NCBI RefSeq assembly: GCF_022968395.1
Contig: NZ_JALJQZ010000002.1
Location: 1-64,000, forward strand
Length of the DNA stretch: 64,000 nucleotides
Source of the DNA: Affinirhizobium lemnae
GTDB taxonomy: Bacteria > Pseudomonadota > Alphaproteobacteria > Rhizobiales > Rhizobiaceae
Direction: 5' to 3'
In this document: positions 56,755 to 64,000 of the stretch, one piece after another
How positions within the stretch are numbered: position 1 is the first letter of the stretch
How the letters are laid out: the number at the start of each line of letters is the position of its first letter
Position numbers and translations under genes: made by a program
Notes under the pieces: model-generated
Database searches by the model: none
What the model was told of the DNA's origin: nothing
What the model saw: only the letters and a program-made list of their open reading frames with translations

Positions 56755-59451
56755 TCAGGCCGCGAGATCGCGCAGAACCGTCTGCAGGATGCCGCCATTG
56801 TTGACGTATGTCACTTCGTCCAGCGTGTCGATGCGGCAAAGGATCTTGATCTCCTTCACCGTACCGTCTGCATAGGTGATCTTGGCCGTCTTCCACTCGC
56901 GCGGCTTGATTTCGCCGTTGAGACCTTCGATCGTGACCGTTTCGTCACCCTTCAGGTCCAGCGTCTGCCAGTTCGTGCCCTCTTCGAAGACGAACGGGAT
57001 AACGCCCATGCCGACCAGGTTGGAGCGGTGAATACGCTCGAAGGACTGCGCGATGACAGCGCGAACGCCGAGCAGGTTGGTGCCCTTGGCAGCCCAGTCA
57101 CGCGAAGAACCGTTGCCGTATTCAACGCCTGCAAAGATGACCAGCGGCGTGCCTTCGGCCTTGTACTTCATGGCAGCGTCGTAGATCGACATCTCTTCCT
57201 TGGACGGATAGTGGACGGTGTAACCGCCTTCCTTGCCGTTCGGGCCGAGCATGAAGTTACGGATGCGGATGTTGGCGAACGTGCCGCGCATCATCACTTC
57301 ATGGTTGCCACGGCGCGTACCGTACTGGTTGAAGTCCGCAACGGATACGCCGTTGCCGAGCAGGTAGGCACCAGCCGGGGACTGCGCCTTGATCGAACCG
57401 GCCGGAGAAATATGGTCGGTGGTGATCTTGTCACCAAAGAGACCGAGAACGCGGGCGTTGACGATGTTGTCGGTGCCGACACCAGCCTGCTTCGGCATGC
57501 CGACGAAGTAGGGCGGGTTCTGTACATAGGTCGACTGGTCGTCCCAGGCATAGGTCTGGCCTTCCGGAACCTGCACAGCCTGCCAGTTTGCGTCGCCCTT
57601 GAAGACGTCTGCATACTTGGTTTCGAACAGTTCGCGGGTCACGTACTTCTGGATGAACTCCTGCACTTCGGCAGAGGTCGGCCAGATGTCCTTCAGGTAA
57701 ACCGGGTTGCCATCTCGGTCTTCACCGAGCGGCTCGCTGGTCAGGTCTTTCTGGACAGTACCGGCGAGAGCGTAGGCAACAACCAGCGGCGGGGAAGCCA
57801 GGTAGTTCGCCTGAACGTCCGGCGAGATACGGCCTTCGAAGTTGCGGTTACCGGAGAGAACGCCAGCGGCAATGATGCCCTTGTCGTTGATCGTCTTGGA
57901 GATCGGTGCTGGCAGTGGGCCCGAGTTGCCGATGCAGGTGGTGCAGCCGAAACCGACGAGGTTGAAGCCGAGCGCGTCCAGTTCCTTCTGCAGGCCGGAC
58001 TTCTCGAGATATTCCCCAACAACCTGGGATCCCGGTGCAAGCGAGGTCTTGACCCACGGCTTGGACTTCAGACCCTTTGCAACGGCGTTGCGGGCGAGAA
58101 GACCTGCCGCGATCAGAACGCTCGGGTTCGAAGTGTTGGTGCAGGACGTGATGGCGGCGATTGCAACGTCACCATGGCCGAGATCGAAATCTGTGCCTTC
58201 AACAGCCCAACGCGTATCGAGCTGACCCGGCTTCTTGTAATCGCCTTCGAGAGCGGTTGCGAAGTTCGGAGCAATGGTTTCGAGCGGCAGACGGCCTTCT
58301 GGACGCTTGGGGCCAGCCATGGACGGCACAACGTCGCCGAGATCGAGTTCCAGCGTGTCGGTGAAGACGAGGTCGGATCCATCGCCCTGACGCCACATGC
58401 CCTGAGCCTTGGAATAGGCTTCAACGAGAGCGATACGGTCCTTCGTGCGGCCCGACATGTCGAGGTAGCCAACGGTGGCGGAATCGACCGGGAAGAAGCC
58501 GCAGGTCGCGCCGTATTCCGGACCCATGTTGCCGATCGTCGCGCGGTCGGCAACCGGAAGCGTGTCGAGGCCCGTGCCGTAGAATTCGACGAACTTGGAA
58601 ACCACGCCCTTCTTGCGCAGCATCTGGACGACCGTCAGAACCAGGTCGGTCGCGGTCACGCCTTCCTTCAGCGTGCCGGTCAGCTTGAAGCCGATGACTT
58701 CCGGCAGAAGCATGGAAACCGGCTGGCCGAGCATGGCGGCTTCCGCTTCGATACCACCAACGCCCCAGCCCAGAACGCCCAGACCATTGATCATGGTCGT
58801 GTGGCTATCGGTACCGACGCAGGTGTCAGGATAGGCGACCGTTTCGCCGTCTTCGTCCTTCGTCCAGACCGTCTGGCCGAGATATTCGAAATTCACCTGG
58901 TGACAGATACCTGTTCCCGGAGGAACGACGCGGAAGTTCTTGAATGCCTGCTGGCCCCACTTCAGGAAGCGGTAGCGCTCGCCATTGCGCTGGTATTCCA
59001 GTTCCACGTTGCGGGCAAAAGCGTTCGGGTTGCCGAATTCGTCAACGATAACCGAGTGGTCGATGACGAGATCGACCGGAACGAGCGGGTTGATCTTTTC
59101 CGGATCACCGCCTAGCGCCTTGATGCCGTCGCGCATGGCGGCGAGGTCAACAACTGCCGGAACGCCCGTAAAGTCCTGCATCAGAACGCGAGCCGGACGA
59201 TAGGCGATTTCGTTCTCGACCTTGCCCTTGTTGTTCAGCCATTCGGCGACCGAAAGGATGTGCTCCTTGGTGACCGACTTGCCGTCTTCAAAGCGCAGCA
59301 GGTTTTCCAGCAGAACCTTCATCGAGAAGGGCAGCTTGGAAACGCCCGGAAGACCATTGGCCTCTGCCTTCGGCAGGCTGTAATAGACGTAATCCTTGCC
59401 ATTGACGGTCAGTACAGACCGGCAATTGAAGCTGTCGAGAGATTTAGACAC
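56755..59451 (-). CDS. acnA: Aconitate hydratase A
   Basis: TCA-cycle enzyme isomerising citrate to isocitrate with a [4Fe-4S] cluster. 898 residues from a GTG start at 59451 that gives the family N terminus [25 protein letters not shown]; a TTG eight codons upstream is less likely. Cluster cysteines are in [13 protein letters not shown] and [37 protein letters not shown] and [15 protein letters not shown] [15 protein letters not shown] complete the pattern of the AcnA/IRP1 branch. It is divergent from ccmA. Confidence 0.95.
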   Translation of the reverse strand: MSKSLDSFNCRSVLTVNGKDYVYYSLPKAEANGLPGVSKLPFSMKVLLENLLRFEDGKSVTKEHILSVAEWLNNKGKVENEIAYRPARVLMQDFTGVPAVVDLAAMRDGIKALGGDPEKINPLVPVDLVIDHSVIVDEFGNPNAFARNVELEYQRNGERYRFLKWGQQAFKNFRVVPPGTGICHQVNFEYLGQTVWTKDEDGETVAYPDTCVGTDSHTTMINGLGVLGWGVGGIEAEAAMLGQPVSMLLPEVIGFKLTGTLKEGVTATDLVLTVVQMLRKKGVVSKFVEFYGTGLDTLPVADRATIGNMGPEYGATCGFFPVDSATVGYLDMSGRTKDRIALVEAYSKAQGMWRQGDGSDLVFTDTLELDLGDVVPSMAGPKRPEGRLPLETIAPNFATALEGDYKKPGQLDTRWAVEGTDFDLGHGDVAIAAITSCTNTSNPSVLIAAGLLARNAVAKGLKSKPWVKTSLAPGSQVVGEYLEKSGLQKELDALGFNLVGFGCTTCIGNSGPLPAPISKTINDKGIIAAGVLSGNRNFEGRISPDVQANYLASPPLVVAYALAGTVQKDLTSEPLGEDRDGNPVYLKDIWPTSAEVQEFIQKYVTRELFETKYADVFKGDANWQAVQVPEGQTYAWDDQSTYVQNPPYFVGMPKQAGVGTDNIVNARVLGLFGDKITTDHISPAGSIKAQSPAGAYLLGNGVSVADFNQYGTRRGNHEVMMRGTFANIRIRNFMLGPNGKEGGYTVHYPSKEEMSIYDAAMKYKAEGTPLVIFAGVEYGNGSSRDWAAKGTNLLGVRAVIAQSFERIHRSNLVGMGVIPFVFEEGTNWQTLDLKGDETVTIEGLNGEIKPREWKTAKITYADGTVKEIKILCRIDTLDEVTYVNNGGILQTVLRDLAA

Positions 59452-59717
59452 GAGAAGTAACCCCGCTGATATCAAGAGCCAACACGCGCGTGCGGACGCC
59501 TATGCACTTCATGCACATCAGGATGCGGGTACGACCATTTCCGCTGTCCGCACGAGAAGATAAATCTTCAGGTCCGGCGCAAAGTGAAAATCACGCCGGC
59601 CGCTGGCGTGGTTGCGAAGCTTATAGATAATTTCTAAGAAGTGTTCCAGACCATCCGCGGTCATCGACGCGATTTTTTTCGGGTGGACGCGCAACCGAGT
59701 AACCAAAGGCTTTACCC

Positions 59718-60362
59718 ATGCGGCTGCTGGCCGAAAACCTGTCTGCGCACCGTGGCGAAGATCTGATATTCTCCAATATTTCCTTTGAGTTAAAGGAAGG
59801 TCAGGCACTAATTCTTACAGGTCGAAACGGATCCGGGAAATCCACCCTTCTGCGGGTTATGGCGGGGCTTTTGCGGCCTGCTTCCGGCACCATTAGCTTT
59901 TGGTACGATGCGGCGCGCAAGGCCCATAATCTCGGCGAGGTCGCGCATTATCTCGGCCATCGCAATGCGATGAAAACCGAACTGACGGTGCGCGAGAACC
60001 TCGCTTTCTGGAAGGACTTTTTGCGCGATGCCGCAGGCGGCACGGGCTACTCTGTTGTCGATGCGGCGCGGGCCGTCGAACTCGAACAGGTTCTGCATCT
60101 CCCCTTTGGTTATCTCTCGGCTGGCCAGCAGCGCCGCATGAGCTTTGCCAAGCTCCTCGTTGGCTACCGCCCGGTCTGGATCGTCGACGAACCCACCGCA
60201 GCGCTGGATGTCAGCGCTGAAGCATTGCTGGCTCGCCTTATGCGAGAACATCAGGTCAGAGGCGGCGTGATTCTCGCCGCGACCCATCAGCCGCTTGAGC
60301 TTCTCGATGTGAAGAGGTTGGAAATGAAGGGTTTCGAGTTCGCGGCGGGGGATGAGGATTAA
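59718..60362 (+). CDS. ccmA: Heme exporter ATP-binding protein CcmA
   Basis: ATPase subunit of the CcmABCD machinery that releases heme-loaded CcmE for cytochrome c maturation. 214 residues: Walker A TGRNGSGKSTLLR, signature YLSAGQQRRMSFAKLL (the SAGQ variant typical of CcmA) and Walker B WIVDEPTAALD. ATG 59718 places MRLLAENLSAHRG at the start of the fold. A 288-base gap with a palindromic repeat separates it from ccmB, unusual because these genes are often tightly packed. Confidence 0.94.
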   Translation: MRLLAENLSAHRGEDLIFSNISFELKEGQALILTGRNGSGKSTLLRVMAGLLRPASGTISFWYDAARKAHNLGEVAHYLGHRNAMKTELTVRENLAFWKDFLRDAAGGTGYSVVDAARAVELEQVLHLPFGYLSAGQQRRMSFAKLLVGYRPVWIVDEPTAALDVSAEALLARLMREHQVRGGVILAATHQPLELLDVKRLEMKGFEFAAGDED

Positions 60363-60392
60363 GATGGCTTCAAAAATCTGGACCACTCACTG

Positions 60393-60604
60393 CACCCCCC
60401 GCTACCCTGCCGGGCATCTCCCCCACAAGGGGGGAGATCAGCAAGAGGCGAGCCCATCGTACAACAGCCTCACCCCTCCCCAACCCCTCCCCATAAAGGA
60501 GAGGGGCTTAATCTGCCGCATCCTCAGCACCCCAATTTCTGCGGGGCGGAACTGCGGTTGGTCTCCCCCCTTGTGGGGGAGATGGCCGGCCGGCCAGAGG
60601 GGGT
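60393..60604. repeat. Intergenic mosaic palindrome, copy D, inside ccmA-ccmB
   Basis: Outer arms of the copy A/C type (60393-60440 and 60558-60604) are inverted with a few mismatches and share CATCTCCCCC-ACAA-GGGGGGAGA. Between them, at 60471-60506, is a half of the copy B type (CACCCCTCCCCAACCCCTCCCC...). The combination shows that the repeat is modular. It fills most of the 288-base gap between ccmA and ccmB. Confidence 0.82.
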
Positions 60605-60650
60605 GTTTCGGTAAACCAGAGAAGCCTGTTGTTTCCGAAGGGCAACACCT

Positions 60651-61310
60651 ATGACCGCCCTCCTGCTCCGCGATCTTAAACTGTCATTCCGCGCTGGCGG
60701 TGGAGCGTTGATCGGTATTCTGTTTTTTCTGACGGTCGTGGCGGTCATCCCTTTTGGTGTCGGGCCGGATCTCAACCTCCTATCGCGCATCGGCCCTGCT
60801 ATCGTCTGGATCGGCGCGCTGCTTGCTGCACTCCTTGGCCTTGACCGGTTGTTTCAGGCTGATCGCGATGATGGTTCGCTGGATCTGCTCCTGATGCAGG
60901 AGCATCCGTTGGTGCTAACTATTCTGGTGAAATGCCTGGCGCATTGGCTGGCCAACGTTCTGCCACTGGTGATCGCTTCTCCGTTGCTCGGCCTGTTCAT
61001 GAATATGAGCGAGGTGGCGATCGGTGCCGTCATGCTGACCCTGCTGGTCGGCTCTCCGGCGCTGGCATTTATTGGTGCGGTCGGAGCCGCCGTTGCTGTA
61101 ACGCTGCCAAGAGGCGGGCTTCTGGTTTCGATCCTCGTTCTGCCATTGACGATCCCCGTGCTGATTTTTGGCGTCAGCGCATCCTATGCAGCGGTGGAAG
61201 ATCCGGCACCCTTCCTGCCGCCTTTTCTGATTCTTGTTGCCATCACGATGTTTTTTGCAGTCATTGGCCCGCTCGGTGCTGCGCTGGCGTTGCGCAATGC
61301 CGGGGATTGA
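60651..61310 (+). CDS. ccmB: Heme exporter permease CcmB
   Basis: Integral membrane subunit of the CcmAB transporter. 219 residues with six hydrophobic segments: LLLRDLKLSFRAGGGALIGILFFLTVVAVIPFGVGPD at the N terminus, ARIGPAIVWIGALLAALLGLDRLFQADRDDGSLDLL, then SPLLGLFMN and LLVSILVLPLTIPVLIFGVSA. It follows the palindromic repeat and precedes ccmC by 43 bases. Confidence 0.93.
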   Translation: MTALLLRDLKLSFRAGGGALIGILFFLTVVAVIPFGVGPDLNLLSRIGPAIVWIGALLAALLGLDRLFQADRDDGSLDLLLMQEHPLVLTILVKCLAHWLANVLPLVIASPLLGLFMNMSEVAIGAVMLTLLVGSPALAFIGAVGAAVAVTLPRGGLLVSILVLPLTIPVLIFGVSASYAAVEDPAPFLPPFLILVAITMFFAVIGPLGAALALRNAGD

Positions 61311-61353
61311 CTAGAATCAAGGAAAGCCGGGGAACCACCCCTAAAAGGATTCC

Positions 61354-62112
61354 ATGACCGAAAGCCTCGCCATCCGCAAATTCAGCGACCTTGCCAACCC
61401 GACGCGGTTCCTTGCGCTTGCGGAACGCCTTTTGCCGTGGATGGCTGGCCTCTGTTGCCTGCTCTTTGCAGCCGGGCTGTACCTCGCCTTCACGACTGAG
61501 GGGGATTACCAGCAGGGAGATACGGTGCGGATCATGTACATCCATGTGCCTGCCGCCTGGCTTTCGATGATGTGCTATTCCGTCATGGCGCTGTCGGCTA
61601 TTGGCACGCTGGTCTGGCGTCATCCGCTGGCCGATGTTTCCCATAAGGCCGCGGCTCCGCTTGGTGCCGCTTTTACGCTGATCGCGCTGGTTACAGGTTC
61701 GCTGTGGGGGAAACCCATGTGGGGAACCTGGTGGGTGTGGGATGCGCGGCTCACATCCGTATTCATCCTGTTCCTGATGTATCTCGGTATCATTGCGCTC
61801 AACCGCGCCATGGACGATCCGTCCAAGGCTGCGCGGGTTTCTTCGGTGCTGATCCTCGTGGGCTTTGTAAATATTCCAATCATCAAGTTCTCGGTCGATT
61901 GGTGGAACACGCTGCATCAGCCAGCCAGCGTCATCCGTATGGGTGGACCGACCATCGACGGAGAGTTTTTGCGTCCGCTGCTGGTCATGGCCATGGCATA
62001 CACGCTGCTGTTTTTCACATTGCATATCACGGCTATGCGCAATGAAATCTGGCGTCGTCGCATTGCGACCCAGCGGCGTCTGGCAGCCCGCACGGCCAGC
62101 CGGGAGGTATGA
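61354..62112 (+). CDS. ccmC: Heme handling protein CcmC
   Basis: Membrane protein that loads heme onto CcmE. 252 residues with six hydrophobic segments; the periplasmic WWD domain is WGKPMWGTWWVWDARLTS, and two His residues flank it (MYIHVPAAWLS and WWNTLHQPASV), ligands for heme in the family. Three bases before ccmD. Frame and length are normal. Confidence 0.95.
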   Translation: MTESLAIRKFSDLANPTRFLALAERLLPWMAGLCCLLFAAGLYLAFTTEGDYQQGDTVRIMYIHVPAAWLSMMCYSVMALSAIGTLVWRHPLADVSHKAAAPLGAAFTLIALVTGSLWGKPMWGTWWVWDARLTSVFILFLMYLGIIALNRAMDDPSKAARVSSVLILVGFVNIPIIKFSVDWWNTLHQPASVIRMGGPTIDGEFLRPLLVMAMAYTLLFFTLHITAMRNEIWRRRIATQRRLAARTASREV

Positions 62113-62115
62113 GAG

Positions 62116-62292
62116 ATGAGCCACGCTTTCTATATCTATACCTCCTACGGTGTGACGGCGCTGATTACGCTTGCCGTTATAGCTTGGACCCTTCTGGATG
62201 GCCGCGCCCGCCGGAGGGAAATGGCTGAGCTGGAAGCCGCTGGCATCCGTCGTCGGTCCTCTCCTCCCGTGACTGAGGGCAAACAGGCATGA
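62116..62292 (+). CDS. ccmD: Heme exporter protein CcmD
   Basis: Small membrane peptide (58 residues) that holds CcmABC and CcmE together. It has one span near the N terminus, [20 protein letters not shown] followed by [26 protein letters not shown], with the positive C-terminal tail in the cytoplasm as in other CcmD proteins. Its stop overlaps the ccmG start by four bases and its start follows ccmC by three. It is below the usual ORF length cut-off and easily missed. Confidence 0.92.
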   Translation: MSHAFYIYTSYGVTALITLAVIAWTLLDGRARRREMAELEAAGIRRRSSPPVTEGKQA

Positions 62293-62897
62293 CGGCTCCC
62301 CTGCAAACGGAGGAAACGCCGGAAAAGCGTGGCCTCGGACGCTATGCCTTTGCCCTCATTCCGCTGGTGATCTTCGCAGGCTTTGCCGCAGTGGCGGGAA
62401 AAATGTTGTATGATCAGGATGTGAATGGACGCGATGTGTCTGCCATTCCTTCGGCTCTGATCGGCAAACACGCGCCTTCACTTGCCCTGCCGCCGCTGGA
62501 AGGATCGCAGACGCCTGCGCTTACCGATGCCGCCATCAAAGGCAGGCTGACACTGGTGAATGTGTTTGCGTCCTGGTGCGTACCCTGCCGTCAGGAGCAT
62601 CCGCTCCTGAAGGAGCTCGCGAAGGATCAGCGCCTCACCATCGTCGGCATCAATTACAAGGATCGTAACGACAACGCGCTACGCTTCCTCGGCGAACTCG
62701 GCAATCCCTATAAGGCCATCGGCGTTGATCCGAACGGCAAGGCCGCGATCGACTGGGGCGTCTATGGCATTCCGGAAAGCTATCTCGTCGCTCCGGATGG
62801 CACGATCCTCTACAAGCGCGTCGGGCCTTTCGATGAGCGCAGTGTCAGCCAGGATCTACTGCCCGCCATCGAAAAAGCCCTCAAGTCCAATAGCTGA
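62289..62897 (+). CDS. ccmG: Thiol:disulfide interchange protein CcmG/DsbE
   Basis: Membrane-anchored periplasmic thioredoxin that keeps apocytochrome c cysteines reduced. 202 residues: an N-terminal anchor ([22 protein letters not shown]), then the thioredoxin fold with active site [11 protein letters not shown] (CVPC), the [15 protein letters not shown] insert and [16 protein letters not shown] with the cis-Pro. Last gene of the ccmABCDG run. It is separated by six bases from the convergent DUF2585 gene. Confidence 0.93.
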   Translation: MTAPLQTEETPEKRGLGRYAFALIPLVIFAGFAAVAGKMLYDQDVNGRDVSAIPSALIGKHAPSLALPPLEGSQTPALTDAAIKGRLTLVNVFASWCVPCRQEHPLLKELAKDQRLTIVGINYKDRNDNALRFLGELGNPYKAIGVDPNGKAAIDWGVYGIPESYLVAPDGTILYKRVGPFDERSVSQDLLPAIEKALKSNS

Positions 62898-62903
62898 TAG
62901 TGC

Positions 62904-63497
62904 TTACAACGCCCCCTGCCACGCCTTTACTGCATCGAGCGGGTAGACCAGCATCAGCACGTTGAGGGTCAGGTTGTCGCGGATCAGCCAGCCGGTGAAG
63001 ATCTCGAAAATGATCGCGACAAGTACCGTGACCCAGACCGGCAGGCGTGCGGCAAACAGAAAGCCGAGCGCCATGAAGATAGTGTCCATGGCCGAATTGA
63101 GGATGCTATCGCCTTCATAGCCGATGGCCATGGTGGCGGATCGATAGCGGTCAATGATGATGGGGGAGTTTTCGAGAAGCTCCCAGGCCGCCTCGATGAA
63201 GGTGGCAAGCGTCAGACGCTTGGCAAACGAAGCCTTGCGCAGCACCAGCCAGCCGAGGCCATAAAACAGGAAGCCATGGATGATGTGGCTTGGCGTGTAC
63301 CAATCCGCCAGATGCTGGGAATTGCCCGGCGTGTTCACACCCGGCTCAAACAGCTTCACAGTTCCGCAGGTGCAGATCCACACCCGCCCCATGAAATGCT
63401 CGGCGACGATCTGTGCCAGCAGAATGATGAGTGCGACCGCAAACCAGTAATGGCCGCTGCTGCCGTTGCGGGCGGGATAGGCGTCCGCCGTGCTCAC
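62904..63497 (-). CDS. DUF2585 (UPF0314) membrane protein
   Basis: 197-residue inner-membrane protein with about five hydrophobic segments, matching DUF2585: [54 protein letters not shown] and [33 protein letters not shown] are the conserved blocks. The His, Asp and Glu residues there suggest enzymatic function but none is known. Overlaps ispZ by four bases (ATGA), which points to coupled expression. Confidence 0.88.
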   Translation of the reverse strand: MSTADAYPARNGSSGHYWFAVALIILLAQIVAEHFMGRVWICTCGTVKLFEPGVNTPGNSQHLADWYTPSHIIHGFLFYGLGWLVLRKASFAKRLTLATFIEAAWELLENSPIIIDRYRSATMAIGYEGDSILNSAMDTIFMALGFLFAARLPVWVTVLVAIIFEIFTGWLIRDNLTLNVLMLVYPLDAVKAWQGAL

Positions 63498-64000
63498 TTG
63501 CCATCCTCAGACTTCGGCTCAAGCGAATGCTTCATGATCAGCGGCATCTGCGCCAGCGTGAAGGCGATGGTGATGGGCATGGTGCCCCAAACCTTGAAGT
63601 TGACCCAGACGGCGTCGGAAAAATTGCGCCAGACCACTTCGTTCAGCACGGCAAGAAACAGGAAGAAAATGCCCCAACGGAGCGTCAGCTTCCGCCAGCC
63701 CTCATCCGTCAGCTGAAAAGCTGCGTTGAAGACATAGCCGAGAAGGGACTTGCCGAACAACAGGCCAATCAGCAGCGTAACGCCGAACAGCGTGTTGACG
63801 ATGGTCGGCTTCATCTTGATGAAGGTCTCGTCCTGCAGCCAGATGGAGAGGCCGCCAAAGATCATGACCACGATACCGGAGACGAAGGGCATGACCGGCA
63901 GATGCTTGAAAACGATCTTGGAGACGATCAGCGAAATAACCGTTGCCGCCATGAACAGACCTGTCGCCACCAGCAGCGGCCCGCCCAGCGCTGAGAGCGC
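63494..64000 (-). CDS. ispZ: Septation protein A / IspZ (YciB), 5' end outside the window
   Basis: Intracellular septation protein of the IspZ/YciB family, partial: the coding sequence continues beyond position 64000, and the visible part begins [24 protein letters not shown]. Four or five hydrophobic segments, [32 protein letters not shown] and [43 protein letters not shown], are diagnostic. It is linked to envelope synthesis and septation in other bacteria. The start must be sought in the next piece of sequence. Confidence 0.9.
   Translation of the reverse strand, partial: ALSALGGPLLVATGLFMAATVISLIVSKIVFKHLPVMPFVSGIVVMIFGGLSIWLQDETFIKMKPTIVNTLFGVTLLIGLLFGKSLLGYVFNAAFQLTDEGWRKLTLRWGIFFLFLAVLNEVVWRNFSDAVWVNFKVWGTMPITIAFTLAQMPLIMKHSLEPKSEDGK

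Noticed and set aside
56719..59115. 798-codon frame opposite the aconitase gene
   Set aside because: It is an artefact of strong third-position GC in acnA; it has no domain, and the aconitase is certain on the other strand.

Overview
The window is a piece of an alphaproteobacterial chromosome, most likely from the Rhizobiaceae (Agrobacterium/Rhizobium group). This rests on the SAM-II riboswitch before metA, a NadQ-type regulator beside nadABC, the divergent pair of citrate-synthase-like genes, the MetA subtype, DUF2794/DUF2585/DUF2076 proteins and mosaic GC-rich intergenic palindromes. Most of the DNA is GC-rich housekeeping sequence packed in short operons; species was not determined.

Layout. 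1-6.7 kb: thiamine importer thiBPQ behind a TPP riboswitch, a receiver-only response regulator, an ABC-F ATPase and thiamine diphosphokinase. 6.7-13.4 kb: MoxR ATPase, SAM-II riboswitch and metA, VWA protein, aldose epimerase, ureohydrolase, aminotransferase. 13.4-16.2 kb: DUF2076 protein, Bax-inhibitor-like membrane protein, anti-sigma/ECF sigma pair. 16.2-20.1 kb: two divergent citrate-synthase-like genes (one with a DNA-binding domain), then the main accessory patch: an unlisted 42-residue membrane peptide behind an FNR/FixK-like box, a decayed 3' fragment of a third citrate synthase gene, and a two-gene cassette with a Panacea-domain protein and a two-helix membrane protein that looks like a toxin-antitoxin system. 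20.1-24.5 kb: nadC-nadB-nadA and nadQ, with two operator-like palindromes. 24.5-25.3 kb: a palindromic MITE-like element and tRNA-Gly(GCC). 25.3-30 kb: ProX-like deacylase, thioredoxin/TPR protein, LON-domain protein, Trm112-like protein, UbiH-like monooxygenase, TesB. 30-36 kb: sigma-54-type glnK-amtB, ftsK, lolA. 36-43 kb: xthA, an AT-richer LuxR-type gene, a cNMP-binding protein, an OmpR-type regulator, an L,D-transpeptidase-like protein, a Tat-exported PhoX-like phosphatase and an EamA transporter. 43.5-47.6 kb: thiC-thiO-thiS-thiG behind a second TPP riboswitch. 47.6-55 kb: a metallo-hydrolase, ffh, chorismate mutase, rpsP-rimM-trmD-rplS (interrupted by an antisense TauE/SafE gene), a GNAT enzyme. 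55-64 kb: DUF2794, DUF1223, aconitase, ccmABCD-ccmG, DUF2585 and a truncated ispZ/yciB.

The genes form several coherent modules: thiamine uptake, synthesis and activation under TPP control; NAD synthesis under a local repressor; ammonium sensing and uptake under nitrogen control; heme export and cytochrome c maturation; and translation/secretion genes. The best candidates for something new are the Panacea cassette with the adjoining citrate-synthase debris, the small oxygen-regulated peptide, and the mosaic palindrome family, one copy of which sits inside the ccm operon.
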